Shown here: piece after piece, positions 40,381-48,129 of the stretch
Position numbering within the stretch: position 1 is the stretch's first letter
Layout of the letters: each line of letters opens with the position of its first letter
DNA from: Caulobacter sp. SL161
GTDB taxonomy: Bacteria > Pseudomonadota > Alphaproteobacteria > Caulobacterales > Caulobacteraceae
Length of the DNA: 64,000 nt
Direction of reading: 5' to 3'
Assembly (NCBI RefSeq): GCF_026672375.1
Contig: NZ_JAPPRA010000001.1
Coordinates: 620,001-684,000, forward strand
The notes under the pieces: model-generated
Seen by the model: only the letters and a program-made list of their open reading frames with translations
Told to the model about the DNA's origin: nothing
Database searches by the model: none
Position numbers and translations under genes: made by a program

Positions 40381-41274
40381 CTAGGTCGGTTCGGCCGCAG
40401 CCTGCTTTGCAAGTTGATGCTCTCGCCAGGAGATGAACAGCGTGGAGCCCACCACGATCACCGCGCCGACCACCGTCGCCGTCCGCGGGACTTCTTGGAA
40501 CAGCAGGAAGCCCACGATCACGGCGAACACGAGCCGCGTGTAGTCGACCGGCGCCATGACGGCCGCCTCACCGGCCTCCATCCCCTTGATATAGGCCCCT
40601 TGGGTCAATGTGCCGATCACGCCCATGGCGGCCAGTAGTCCCAGGTCCGGCCAGGTCGGCCAGCGCCATACGAAGAGCGCCGGCGGGATGGCAAAGACCA
40701 GACCCAGCACCGCCGCATAGACCAGCAGCACGAACGGGGTGTGGTCGCGGGTCATGACCTTCATCCCGGTGATGGTCAGGGCGAACAAGAAGGCGGCGCC
40801 CAGGGCGCAGAGTTGGGGCCAGCCGAGCCAGGCCTCGACGCCCTCCGCGCCAGGCTGCAGCATGATCAGCACGCCGACAAAGCCCACCAGCGCCGCGCTG
40901 ATCCGCCGCGGCCCGATCGGCTCGCGCAGCACAAGGCCCGCCAGCGGCACCAGCCACAGCGTCCGCGTGAACGACAAGGCGTTGGCGTCCGCCAACGGCA
41001 GTTTCTGATAGGCGTAGAAGCTCATGATCAGCGCCAGCACCCCGGCGCTGGACCGGAAGATGACGATGCCGGGACGCGTCGTGCGGAACGCGCCGCGCCA
41101 GTCGCGTGCTATCAGCGGCAGCAGGACGAGGACGCCCGCCAGCTGCCGGTAGAAGGTCTGCAGGGCTGCCGGATAGTCGTCGCCCAGGAACTTGATCAGG
41201 GTGGTCATCACCGTGAAGCCGACCGCAGAGGCCAGCATCCACAGCGCGCCGCGCAGATTGGGACTGAGCGTCAC
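40381..41274 (-). CDS. DMT-superfamily (EamA) transporter
   Basis: A 297-residue protein with ten predicted hydrophobic helices in two EamA repeats: LRGALWMLASAVGFTVMTTLI, GVLALIMSFYAYQKLPLADA, ISAALVGFVGVLIML in the first half and LLAAMGVIGTLTQGAYIKG, VAPVDYTRLVFAVIVGFLLF-like segments in the second. Family members export metabolites or drugs; the substrate is unknown. GTG 41274 overlaps the stop of the SDR gene (GTGA), implying translational coupling, so the two may form one functional unit. Confidence 0.92.
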   Translation of the reverse strand: MTLSPNLRGALWMLASAVGFTVMTTLIKFLGDDYPAALQTFYRQLAGVLVLLPLIARDWRGAFRTTRPGIVIFRSSAGVLALIMSFYAYQKLPLADANALSFTRTLWLVPLAGLVLREPIGPRRISAALVGFVGVLIMLQPGAEGVEAWLGWPQLCALGAAFLFALTITGMKVMTRDHTPFVLLVYAAVLGLVFAIPPALFVWRWPTWPDLGLLAAMGVIGTLTQGAYIKGMEAGEAAVMAPVDYTRLVFAVIVGFLLFQEVPRTATVVGAVIVVGSTLFISWREHQLAKQAAAEPT

Positions 41275-42161
41275 CCGGTCCCGCCAGCCGCCAGCAACTG
41301 GGCTCGCATCTGTTCAGCTTGCTCCGGCGTGATGCCCATGGCCGCCAGGATCGGCGAGGGCGTGTTGATGTCCCAGGCGCTGCGCGGACCCACGGTGATG
41401 CCTCCGTCGACGACGATGTGCGTGCCCGTCACGAATCGCGAGTCGTCGCTAGCCAGATACAGGGCCGCCGCCGCGATGTCCTCGGGCAGCCCCGATTTCG
41501 GGATCGGCTGGATCTTCGGGCCGATGGAGGCGATCTGGGCGGCCATCTGGTCGGCGACCTCGCGCGGCAGGCCCATCGAGGCGCCGAAGATCGAGGTGGC
41601 GATCAGGCCGGGGCAGATGGCGTTGACGCGGATCTTCTGCGGCGAAAGCTCGGCCGCCGCGCAGCGGCTCATGTGGATCACCGCCGCCTTGGCCGAGGAA
41701 TAGGCCAGAGGCCCAAAGCCCGCCTGCAGCCCGGCGATCGAGGCGGTGTTGATGATCGAGCCGCCGCCGCGTTTCTGCATCAGTGGGAGGGCGTGCTTCA
41801 TGCCCATGGCCGGCCCGCGCACCAGGAGGGCGAAGGTCTTGTCCCAGGCCTCGGCGGTCAGTTCGGGCACGCCCGCCGGCGTCCCCCCATGCCCGGCGTT
41901 GTTGAAGAGGATGTCCAGGCCCCCGAAGCTGCTTTCCGCCAGGCCCATGGTCTTGGCCAGATCGTCATCGGAGGTGACGTCGCATCGTGCGAAGCGGACC
42001 CGATCTGGAAAGCGCTGCTCCAGCATGCGCCCTTTCTCGTCCTGCAGATCGGCGGCGACCACGCAGGCGCCCTCGGCGACGAACAGTTCGACCGTTCCCA
42101 GCCCGATGCCCGAGCAGCCCCCGGTAATGACGGCGACCTTGCCGTTCAGACGTCCGACCAT
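41271..42161 (-). CDS. Short-chain dehydrogenase/reductase (SDR)
   Basis: A 296-residue classical SDR. The cofactor motif is TGGCSGIGLGT (residues 13-23), with the NNAGHGG motif, the catalytic Ser in NTASIAGLQ, and YSSAKAAV with Tyr/Lys (about 153-157). The C-terminal FVTGTHIVVDGGITVG is standard. About 40 extra residues at the C-terminus (SPILAAMGITPEQAEQMRAQ) extend beyond a minimal SDR. The substrate is unknown; coupling to the downstream exporter suggests both may handle one metabolite. A TGATCA palindrome lies 38 bases before the start. Confidence 0.92.
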   Translation of the reverse strand: MVGRLNGKVAVITGGCSGIGLGTVELFVAEGACVVAADLQDEKGRMLEQRFPDRVRFARCDVTSDDDLAKTMGLAESSFGGLDILFNNAGHGGTPAGVPELTAEAWDKTFALLVRGPAMGMKHALPLMQKRGGGSIINTASIAGLQAGFGPLAYSSAKAAVIHMSRCAAAELSPQKIRVNAICPGLIATSIFGASMGLPREVADQMAAQIASIGPKIQPIPKSGLPEDIAAAALYLASDDSRFVTGTHIVVDGGITVGPRSAWDINTPSPILAAMGITPEQAEQMRAQLLAAGGTG

Positions 42162-42198
42162 CGTTTTTTCCTCCGCGTCCCGACCTCGCGCGGGTCAG

Positions 42199-42211
42199 TG
42201 ATCAATGATCA
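42199..42211. promoter_or_regulatory. 13-bp palindrome upstream of the SDR-exporter pair
   Basis: TGATCAATGATCA is two TGATCA half sites around one base, 38 bases before the SDR start codon. It is a candidate operator; no cognate regulator is adjacent. Confidence 0.4.
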
Positions 42212-42274
42212 TATTCGCGGAGCGAGTCGGGATTGGCTAGGGGGCTTTGCGGCGCGGGCTCAGCTTTCGAGGCC

Positions 42275-42469
42275 TTAAGGCGCGGGACGGCGGGCGAGGG
42301 GCTCCATGCGGCGTCCCAGGTGGGTGACGGCGAGCCAGAGCATGCACGGCACCAGCAGCACCGCCCAGGCAAGGCCCAGGCTGACCAGGCCCAGAGCGGC
42401 CACGGCCCGATGGGCGAAGCTGGAGCGCTCCTTGGCCTCCAGGGTCATGACACGGATATCCAGGCCCAT
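42275..42469 (-). CDS. Small single-pass membrane protein, unknown
   Basis: 64 residues: a charged cytoplasmic start (MTLEAKERSSFAHRA), then a long hydrophobic helix (ALGLVSLGLAWAVLLVPCML, about 25-44) and a basic proline-rich tail. It lies between the SDR and hfsJ on the same strand, about 70 bases after the hfsJ stop. The ribosome site is weak. I do not recognise a family; an hfsJ-linked accessory role is only positional. Confidence 0.5.
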   Translation of the reverse strand: MGLDIRVMTLEAKERSSFAHRAVAALGLVSLGLAWAVLLVPCMLWLAVTHLGRRMEPLARRPAP

Positions 42470-42541
42470 CAGACTTCAAGCCCCCTGAAGTTCAACAGCA
42501 TGACGTTCCCGCCTCGAACGGCGCCCACTGGAGTCGTCATG

Positions 42542-43462
42542 TTAGCGCGCCGCCTCGTTGCGGGCGCGGATCTGCTCCCAGCGGGCGTTTTCCGCCGCGC
42601 GGGACTCGCCCGTCGTCGAGCGTCTGGACAGCGCCCGCACGACGTCGCCGCAGGCCGGGCCGATCAGCGACCAGGGCTCGATGCAGTAGCGGGAGAACAG
42701 ACGCTGTGGATCCGACATCAGGCGGAACAGCCACTCCATGCCCAGCGGACCCATCCAGCGCGGCGCGGCCTTCTGGACGCCCGCCTCGTAGTCGAAAGCC
42801 CCGCCGACGGTAAAGGTCGCCGCCGGGCCGTAGGCCTGGTGGTTCTCCAGCGTCCAGATCTCCTGGCGCGGCATGCCCATGCCGACCAGAACGATGTCCG
42901 GGGCGTAGTCGCGGATCTTGGCCACGACCGCCGTGTTTTCGGCCGAGCCCGCCGTCGCATCGAAATAGCCGTGATGGGTCTCGATGCGGGCGTTCGGCCA
43001 GTCCTGGCGGATACGCTTGACCGCCTTTTCGCCGACGCCCGGCGCGCCGCCGACGAAGAAGACCTTCCAGTTCTTCTCGCTGGCCAGGGCCCAGAAGGCG
43101 TCGCGCCAGTCCAGATAGGTGCAGCGGTGGAAACGCCGGCTGGCGCGGCCCACCAGGCGCGCCCAGAAGATCAGCGGCACCGAGTCGACCTCGACCAGAT
43201 CGGCGACCTTGTAGAATTCGCCGATCTGGTGGTTCTTGCCGATCAGGTACAGGCTGTGGAGGTTGTGGTTGGCGACGATCGTGCTCTGCCGCGCCTCCAG
43301 CTTGCCGGTGACGAAGTGGAAGACCTCCTCGGGGCGCACCAGGTCCATGGTCCCGCCCAGCACGTGCACGCGCTCCTCGGGACGCCGCGACAGCCGGTAG
43401 GGGCGACGCGGCGCGGCCGGGGCGGCCTCGTTGAGCCCGCTCTGCTCTTGAGGAACGAACAT
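42542..43462 (-). CDS. hfsJ: WecG/TagA/CpsF-family glycosyltransferase, HfsJ-like (holdfast)
   Basis: About 306 residues. The family core is clear: STIVANHNLHSLYLI, then VFFVGGAPGVGEKAVKRI, IVLVGMGMPRQEIW (the GMGxPxQE signature) and TFTVGGAFDYEAG with APRWMGPLGMEWLFRL. Such enzymes add sugars to lipid-linked precursors at the inner membrane. Position near gdhZ and the sequence type agree with C. crescentus HfsJ, required for holdfast and inhibited by HfiA. ATG 43462 has AGGAG 11 bases upstream; ATG 43492 is an in-frame alternative. Both starts lie within or at the edge of a strong hairpin (43462-43502). Confidence 0.88.
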   Translation of the reverse strand: MFVPQEQSGLNEAAPAAPRRPYRLSRRPEERVHVLGGTMDLVRPEEVFHFVTGKLEARQSTIVANHNLHSLYLIGKNHQIGEFYKVADLVEVDSVPLIFWARLVGRASRRFHRCTYLDWRDAFWALASEKNWKVFFVGGAPGVGEKAVKRIRQDWPNARIETHHGYFDATAGSAENTAVVAKIRDYAPDIVLVGMGMPRQEIWTLENHQAYGPAATFTVGGAFDYEAGVQKAAPRWMGPLGMEWLFRLMSDPQRLFSRYCIEPWSLIGPACGDVVRALSRRSTTGESRAAENARWEQIRARNEAAR

Positions 43463-43502
43463 CTCCGCAGAGTCTCCTAGTCTTGGAGACATTCTGCGGA
43501 GA
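43462..43502 (-). promoter_or_regulatory. Hairpin over the hfsJ start region with a GANTC site
   Basis: Outer arms TCTCCGCAGA / TCTGCGGAGA and inner arms GTCTCC / GGAGAC stack into a 16-bp stem with a two-base bulge and a seven-base loop. On the minus-strand RNA one arm contains AGGAG and abuts the ATG at 43462. GAGTC (43470-43474), a CcrM site, lies in the stem. It could be an RNA element hiding the ribosome site or a DNA operator. Confidence 0.6.
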
Positions 43503-43564
43503 TATCCTGTTTCCTTCGCTAAAAAGGATACTTAGCGGGATTTAACCACGTCTTCGACGCCTCC

Positions 43565-44563
43565 TTAGTCGACGGTGATGACCACCTTGCCCATCGCCTT
43601 GCGGCTGGAAAGGTGAGCGATCGCCTCGCCGGCGCGGGCCAGCGGGAAGCGCTCGGAGACGTACGGACGGATCTTGCCGGCGGCGTAGAGGTCCATCAAC
43701 TCCTTGAGGTTCTGGGCGTGGCCCTTGGGGTCGCGCGCCACCGCCGCGCCCCAGAAGACGCCGACGATGTCGCAGGACTTCAGGAGCGTCAGGTTCAGCG
43801 GGATCTTCGGGATGCCCGACGGGAAGCCGATCACCAGGAAGCGGCCGTTCCAGCCGGCCGCGCGGATGGTGGCCTCCGAATAGTCGCCGCCGACCGCGTC
43901 ATAGGCCACGTCCCAGCCGTCCGGGCCGCAGGCGCCCTTGATCAGGTTGGCCAGTTCCTTCTGGCCGTCCTTGTCGAACGGGCCGCGCGGATAGACGACG
44001 CCGCTGTCGGCGCCGTGCTTGATCGCCAGATCGATCTTTTCCTGGCTGGAGGCTGCGGCGATGACCTTGGCGCCCATGGCCTTGCCCAGCTCGACGGCCG
44101 CCAGGCCCACGCCCCCGGCCGCGCCCAGCACCAGCAAGGTCTCTCCCGCCTTCAGCACGCCGCGCTCCTTCAGCGCGTAGTACGAGGTGCCGTAGGTCAG
44201 GACGAAGGCGGCGGCCTCGTCGAAGGGCATGTTGTCGGGAATGGGCGTGCAGCGGCCCTCTTCCAGGGCCAGCTTCTCGGCGTAGCCGCCCCAGCCGGTC
44301 GAGGCCAGCACGCGGTCGCCGACCTTGAAGCGGGTCACGCCTTCGCCGACCGCCGAGATCACGCCCGACACCTCGCCGCCCGGCGCGAACGGACGCGTCG
44401 GCTTGAACTGGTACTTGTCCTCGATGATCAGGACGTCGGGATAGTTCACCCCGCAGGCCTTCACATCGATCAGCACCTGGCCCGGACCGGCGACGGGATC
44501 GGGCAGCTCCTCCAGCACCAGGGTCTCGGGACCGCCGACTTCCTTGCTGAGCACTGCCTTCAT
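43565..44563 (-). CDS. Quinone-oxidoreductase-type medium-chain dehydrogenase
   Basis: A 332-residue zinc-free MDR protein of the NADPH:quinone reductase family. The N-terminal GroES-like domain (KACGVNYPDVLIIEDKY, FAPGGEVSGVISAVG) is followed by a nucleotide-binding domain with the VLGAAGGVGLAAVELGKAMG motif (about 143-162) and late conserved RFLVIGFPSG. No structural zinc cysteine cluster is seen. ATG 44563 has GGGGAG upstream, so the 32 upstream codons are excluded. It is divergent from the isoaspartyl peptidase gene with 89 bases between. Likely detoxifies quinones or enals; substrate not determined. Confidence 0.93.
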   Translation of the reverse strand: MKAVLSKEVGGPETLVLEELPDPVAGPGQVLIDVKACGVNYPDVLIIEDKYQFKPTRPFAPGGEVSGVISAVGEGVTRFKVGDRVLASTGWGGYAEKLALEEGRCTPIPDNMPFDEAAAFVLTYGTSYYALKERGVLKAGETLLVLGAAGGVGLAAVELGKAMGAKVIAAASSQEKIDLAIKHGADSGVVYPRGPFDKDGQKELANLIKGACGPDGWDVAYDAVGGDYSEATIRAAGWNGRFLVIGFPSGIPKIPLNLTLLKSCDIVGVFWGAAVARDPKGHAQNLKELMDLYAAGKIRPYVSERFPLARAGEAIAHLSSRKAMGKVVITVD

Positions 44564-44652
44564 GATCGCCTCTCCCCAAATCTTTTCGCTAAAAGGACGT
44601 TCTTCGCTAAGAGCCCGGACGCTAGCGCGGGACGCCGAGCCAAGGAAGCAGA

Positions 44653-45531
44653 ATGTCAAACAAACGTTTTAGTCTCGCCCTGCACGGCGGCGCCGGGGCC
44701 AAGCGCGGCCACGACTACGGCGTCGAGATCGCCCACATGCGCGGCCTTATCGAAGCCGCCCGCGATCGCCTGGCCGCCGGCGCCGGCGCGCTCGACGTGG
44801 CGGTCGAGACCGTGGTCGGCCTCGAGGCCAGCGGTCTCTACATCGCCGGCAAGGGCGCCTCGCCCAACGCCGACGGCGAGTACGAGCTAGACGCCAGCCT
44901 GATGGACGGCGCCACCCTGCGCGCCGGTTCGGTCGCCGCCCTGCAAGGCTTCAAGAGCCCGATCCTGGCCGCCCGCGCGGTGATGGAGCACACCCCGCAC
45001 GTCATGCTGGCCGGCCAGGGCGCCATAGACTTCGCCCGCGAGCAGGGGCTGGAGACGGTCGAGGATCCGGACGCCTGGTTCACCCGCGCCGGCGCTTTCG
45101 AAGACAATCACCCGCCGGATGCCCTGCCGACCGGCACCGTCGGCTGCGTGGTCCGCGACGCCGAGGGGCGCCTGGCCGCCGCCACCTCCACCGCCGGGGT
45201 GTTCGGCAAACGGCCCGGCCGGGTGGGCGACAGTCCCATCATCGGGGCCGGCGCCTGGGCCGACGGCCACGCCGCCGTCTCGTGCACGGGCCAGGGCGAG
45301 TACTTCATCCGCGCCGCCGTCGCCGCCCAGATCGCCCACCGCGTCCGCTTCGGCGGCCAGCCGCTGGACGTCGCCGCCAAGGCCGCCATCGACAGCGTCG
45401 CCGAGCTTGGCGGTCATGGCGGACTGATCGCGGTGGACGCCTCGGGAAACATCGCCATGCCCTTCGCCTCCAGTGGTCTGAAACGCGCCGCCCTCCTGCC
45501 CGACGGGACGATCGTCAGCGCGGCGTTTTAG
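44653..45531 (+). CDS. Isoaspartyl peptidase / plant-type L-asparaginase
   Basis: A 292-residue Ntn-hydrolase precursor expected to self-cleave before Thr162 in [26 protein letters not shown] at the N-terminus, VEDNPLFNAGxG-like [15 protein letters not shown] and the ELDASLMDG segment are family features, and [24 protein letters not shown] supplies the Arg/Asp substrate ligands. It hydrolyses beta-aspartyl dipeptides and asparagine. AAGGAAG precedes ATG 44653. No signal peptide. The next 0.9 kb downstream is repeat DNA. Confidence 0.94.
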   Translation: MSNKRFSLALHGGAGAKRGHDYGVEIAHMRGLIEAARDRLAAGAGALDVAVETVVGLEASGLYIAGKGASPNADGEYELDASLMDGATLRAGSVAALQGFKSPILAARAVMEHTPHVMLAGQGAIDFAREQGLETVEDPDAWFTRAGAFEDNHPPDALPTGTVGCVVRDAEGRLAAATSTAGVFGKRPGRVGDSPIIGAGAWADGHAAVSCTGQGEYFIRAAVAAQIAHRVRFGGQPLDVAAKAAIDSVAELGGHGGLIAVDASGNIAMPFASSGLKRAALLPDGTIVSAAF

Positions 45532-45533
45532 AG

Positions 45534-45657
45534 AAATCCTCCCCCCCAGCGGGGGAGGTGTCCGCGCAGCGGACGGAGGGGGAAGTGCTGCTGAACCGGC
45601 CCCTTCCCCCTCCGTCGTCTCTTCGAGCCGACACCTCCCCCGCTGGGGGGAGGATTT
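45534..45657. repeat. 124-bp palindrome
   Basis: Outer arms AAATCCTCCCCC.. and ..GGGGGAGGATTTT extend through CAGCGGGGGAGGTGTC / GACACCTCCCCCGCTG. Inner arms ACGGAGGGGGAAG / CTTCCCCCTCCGT pair again. A half-length version of the outer arm ends copy A at 26075-26101. The transcript would form a rod-like hairpin. Confidence 0.8.
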
Positions 45658-46357
45658 TGGGAACATGCGTCCGCCGCTTCACGCGGCGTGACCGCTGAAG
45701 TTCAATGGGGAGGCGACGGAGCGGCCGGGCGAACCCGGAGACCGTGAGTGTGTTTTGCGTTTCGGCTCGCGCTTCCGCTCCGCCAGGTTGTTCTTGCCCG
45801 TGAGGATGGGGGGCGTGAGCGTCTTTCAGCTCGGGACCCCAGGAGCCCCCGGACGGGCGCGGACCAACTGGAGCGGCTACATCCGTGTCCAGCCCGACGA
45901 TCCACGATAGGCGGCTTGTACGATCACCGCCCTGTCGCTCCGCCTCCGACGTGATCCCAAGCGGCCCGGCCCCTCGTGCGCGCTCCTAAAGAGTAAGCCG
46001 CACGATCAGACAGGGTCTCCCAGGCGCCGAACGCGGCCCCGCTCAACCTAGCCCCGCCGCCGTATTGGGCCGGATCCAAACGCCCTCCCCCGCGACAGGG
46101 ATGGCTATGATTATGGGGGTGGTTCCAGCGCGGAGGATAAGTTGGCGCGTAAAAGTGAGAAGCGCTTGATTTTGTTGACGTTCGCCCCGCCTGTTCCGAG
46201 CGTTCACGCCCGCCAATCCCCGTAAATCGGTTCCCTCTCCCAGAGGGAGAGGGTGGCCGCGAAGCGGTCGGGTAAGGGGTTTCAAAGCCGCCGCCCTGCC
46301 GGCGCTCCGGCTAAGGCCGCACCCCCTCTCCCCGGCCCTCTCCCCATGGGAGAGGGG
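45645..46357 (+). repeat. Modular dispersed repeat, copy B
   Basis: About 713 bp, inverse of 25351-26085. Conserved modules lie at 45645-45943 and 46032-46357; the roughly 90-bp core between is unrelated to that of copy A. The 34-codon frame on the plus strand (45806-45910) starts MGGVSVFQLGTPG and ends IRVQPDDPR. No terminal duplication or transposase is visible. Confidence 0.85.
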
Positions 46358-46469
46358 GCAAGGCGCCCAATCGTCGCGCATTTGGCGATGGACGCTGCGT
46401 TTGCGGCGCTTTTCGTTCAGCGGGACGGATCGGGCGGCGATACCGGAACGTCAGACCAGGGAGCGGGGC

Positions 46470-47717
46470 ATGATCGATCGGCGGGGATTTCTGAATCTGA
46501 CGGCGGCGGGACTGGCGGGGGCGACGGGGGCTCAGGCCCAGCCATCCTCAAAGCCGACGGCCAAGCCGAAAGCCGGCGCGCCCGACGTGGCGGTGGTCGG
46601 GGCGGGGGTGTTCGGGGCGTTCACGGCCCTGTCGCTGCGCGAGCGGGGCCTGTCGGTGCTGGCGCTCGACCAGTACGGCCCGGCCAGTCCGCGCGCCTCG
46701 TCCTCGGGCGAGACCCGCTCGATCCGCGCCGGCTATGGCGACCAGGGCTTCTATTCGGCCTGGTCGATGCAGGCCCTGGCGATGTGGAAGGCGCGCGAGG
46801 CCGATTTCGGCCGTCAGCTCCTGTTTCCCAACGCCCGCCTGGAGCTGGCCCAGCGCTGGACCCCGGGCATGACCGCCCAGAAGGCGATCTTCGAGCGCCT
46901 GAACCTGCCCTATGAGGTGGCCGACCGCGAGGCGCTGCGCCGCCGCTATCCGCAGATGGCCTTTGACGACGTCGAGTTCGCCTTCGTCGAGACCGCCGCC
47001 AGCGCTGCCGTGATCAAGGCGGGCGAGGCGGTGCTGGCCACCATGGACGTCTTCGCCCGCAAGGGCGGGGCCTTCCGCTTCGCCCGCGCGGTTCCTGGCC
47101 GCGCCGAGGGCCGGCGCCTGACCCATCTGGCCCTCGACGGCGGCGAGAGCCTCGCCGCCGGCCAGTTCGTGTTCGCCTGCGGGCCGTGGGCGGGGAAGCT
47201 GTTTCCAGAGCTGGCCAAGCCGCGCGTGTCGGTCTGGCGCAGCGAATACTTCTACTTCGGCCCGCCGGCGGGGGATGACCGCTTCTCGTGGCCCCACCAG
47301 CCGGCCTGGCACGACCACATCCTGGGCGGCTATGGCTTCGGCAGCCTGGAGCGGGGCCTGAAATACGCGCCCGACGCCGGCGGCCGCGTCACCCAGGACC
47401 CGGACACCGCCGAGCGCCTGCCGACCGACTATCTGCTGAAAAAGGGCCGCGACTACATGGCCCGCCGCTTTCCGGCCATGCGCGACGCACCCGTCATGGA
47501 GGCCCGCGTCTGCCAGGTCGACAACACCGCAAACAGCCACTTCGTCATCGACCGCCATCCCGACTACGACAATGTCTGGCTGGCCTTCGGCGGCGGCGGC
47601 CACGGCTTCAAGCACGGCCCGATGGTGGGCGAGTACGTGGCCGACCGCCTGCTGGGCAAACCGGCCGATCCGGAGACCGCGCGGGTGTTCAGCCTGGCGG
47701 GGCACGGGGCGGGGTGA
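46470..47717 (+). CDS. Tat-exported FAD-dependent amine/sarcosine oxidase-like protein
   Basis: A 415-residue flavoprotein of the DAO superfamily, closest in pattern to monomeric sarcosine oxidase/N-methyltryptophan oxidase. The N-terminus has a twin-arginine signal (MIDRRGFLNLTAAGLAGATG). It is followed by VAVVGAGVFGAFTALSLRERG as the FAD motif, SSGETRSIRAGYGD, and the late GGGGHGFKHGPMVGEYVAD that in the family holds the flavin-attachment or active-site region. It would oxidise a secondary amine in the periplasm with hydrogen peroxide release. ATG 46470 follows AGGGAG. No partner gene is nearby. Substrate unknown. Confidence 0.88.
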   Translation: MIDRRGFLNLTAAGLAGATGAQAQPSSKPTAKPKAGAPDVAVVGAGVFGAFTALSLRERGLSVLALDQYGPASPRASSSGETRSIRAGYGDQGFYSAWSMQALAMWKAREADFGRQLLFPNARLELAQRWTPGMTAQKAIFERLNLPYEVADREALRRRYPQMAFDDVEFAFVETAASAAVIKAGEAVLATMDVFARKGGAFRFARAVPGRAEGRRLTHLALDGGESLAAGQFVFACGPWAGKLFPELAKPRVSVWRSEYFYFGPPAGDDRFSWPHQPAWHDHILGGYGFGSLERGLKYAPDAGGRVTQDPDTAERLPTDYLLKKGRDYMARRFPAMRDAPVMEARVCQVDNTANSHFVIDRHPDYDNVWLAFGGGGHGFKHGPMVGEYVADRLLGKPADPETARVFSLAGHGAG

Positions 47718-47780
47718 GGGGCATTCACGAATCCCTCTCTCAAAGAGAGAGGGATCACACTAGGCGCCTGACTATATCCG

Positions 47781-48065
47781 CTAACCGCACGCCCGTTGCC
47801 TCACCGCCCGAAACACCATCGCCATCTCGATGTGGGTGTGCACGAAGCCGCGCTCGAACAGCACGGTCAGCAGGCGGTCATAGGCGTCGTCGTGGTCGCT
47901 CATGGCCACGCTGCCCGGCGTGCGGGCTTCCTGTTCGACCAGAGCCAGGGCCTCCGGCGCCGCGGCGCGCAGGGCGGTCAGGACCTCGTCGATCTCGTCG
48001 GCCGTGTAGTCCGGCGGCGCGTGGGCGCGGCCGGGGTCGATCGGCGGGCGGCGGGAGAAGCCCAC
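47781..48065 (-). CDS. Hypothetical protein
   Basis: 94 residues, acidic and helical (YTADEIDEVLTALRAAAPEALALVEQE, then AYDRLLTVLFERGFVHTHIEMAMVFRAVRQ). No signal peptide, no cysteine motif. The start is a GTG with a weak ribosome site; an internal ATG at codon 55 is a poorer option. It is convergent with the FAD oxidoreductase gene. I do not recognise a family. Confidence 0.6.
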   Translation of the reverse strand: MGFSRRPPIDPGRAHAPPDYTADEIDEVLTALRAAAPEALALVEQEARTPGSVAMSDHDDAYDRLLTVLFERGFVHTHIEMAMVFRAVRQRACG

Positions 48066-48081
48066 GGCGGCTTACTGCCCC

Positions 48082-48129
48082 AGAGCGTGACTTGCGCCGA
48101 AACCGGCTTCCACTTTCGGCGTCACGCTC
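48082..48129. repeat. AGAGCGTGAC inverted repeat (GANTC site lost)
   Basis: AGAGCGTGAC ... GTCACGCTC with inner CGCCGAAA / TTTCGGCG arms. It is near-identical to 52487-52535, but the GACTC there reads GACTT here. The right arm overlaps the stop codon of the heparinase-like gene. Confidence 0.75.

Larger units (their letters stand above)
45532..46469. other. 0.9-kb intergenic region made of repeats
   Basis: No supported protein gene beyond the 34-codon frame noted under the repeat. The region consists of a large imperfect palindrome (45534-45657) that may terminate the isoaspartyl peptidase transcript, then modular repeat copy B (45645-46357). A 110-base stretch that should carry the promoter of the FAD oxidoreductase follows. 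Confidence 0.8.

Noticed and set aside
43505..43560. A CtrA-box-like TTAA-N-TAAG pattern upstream of hfsJ
   Set aside because: Only one half site fits the TTAA-N7-TTAA consensus; too weak to claim.
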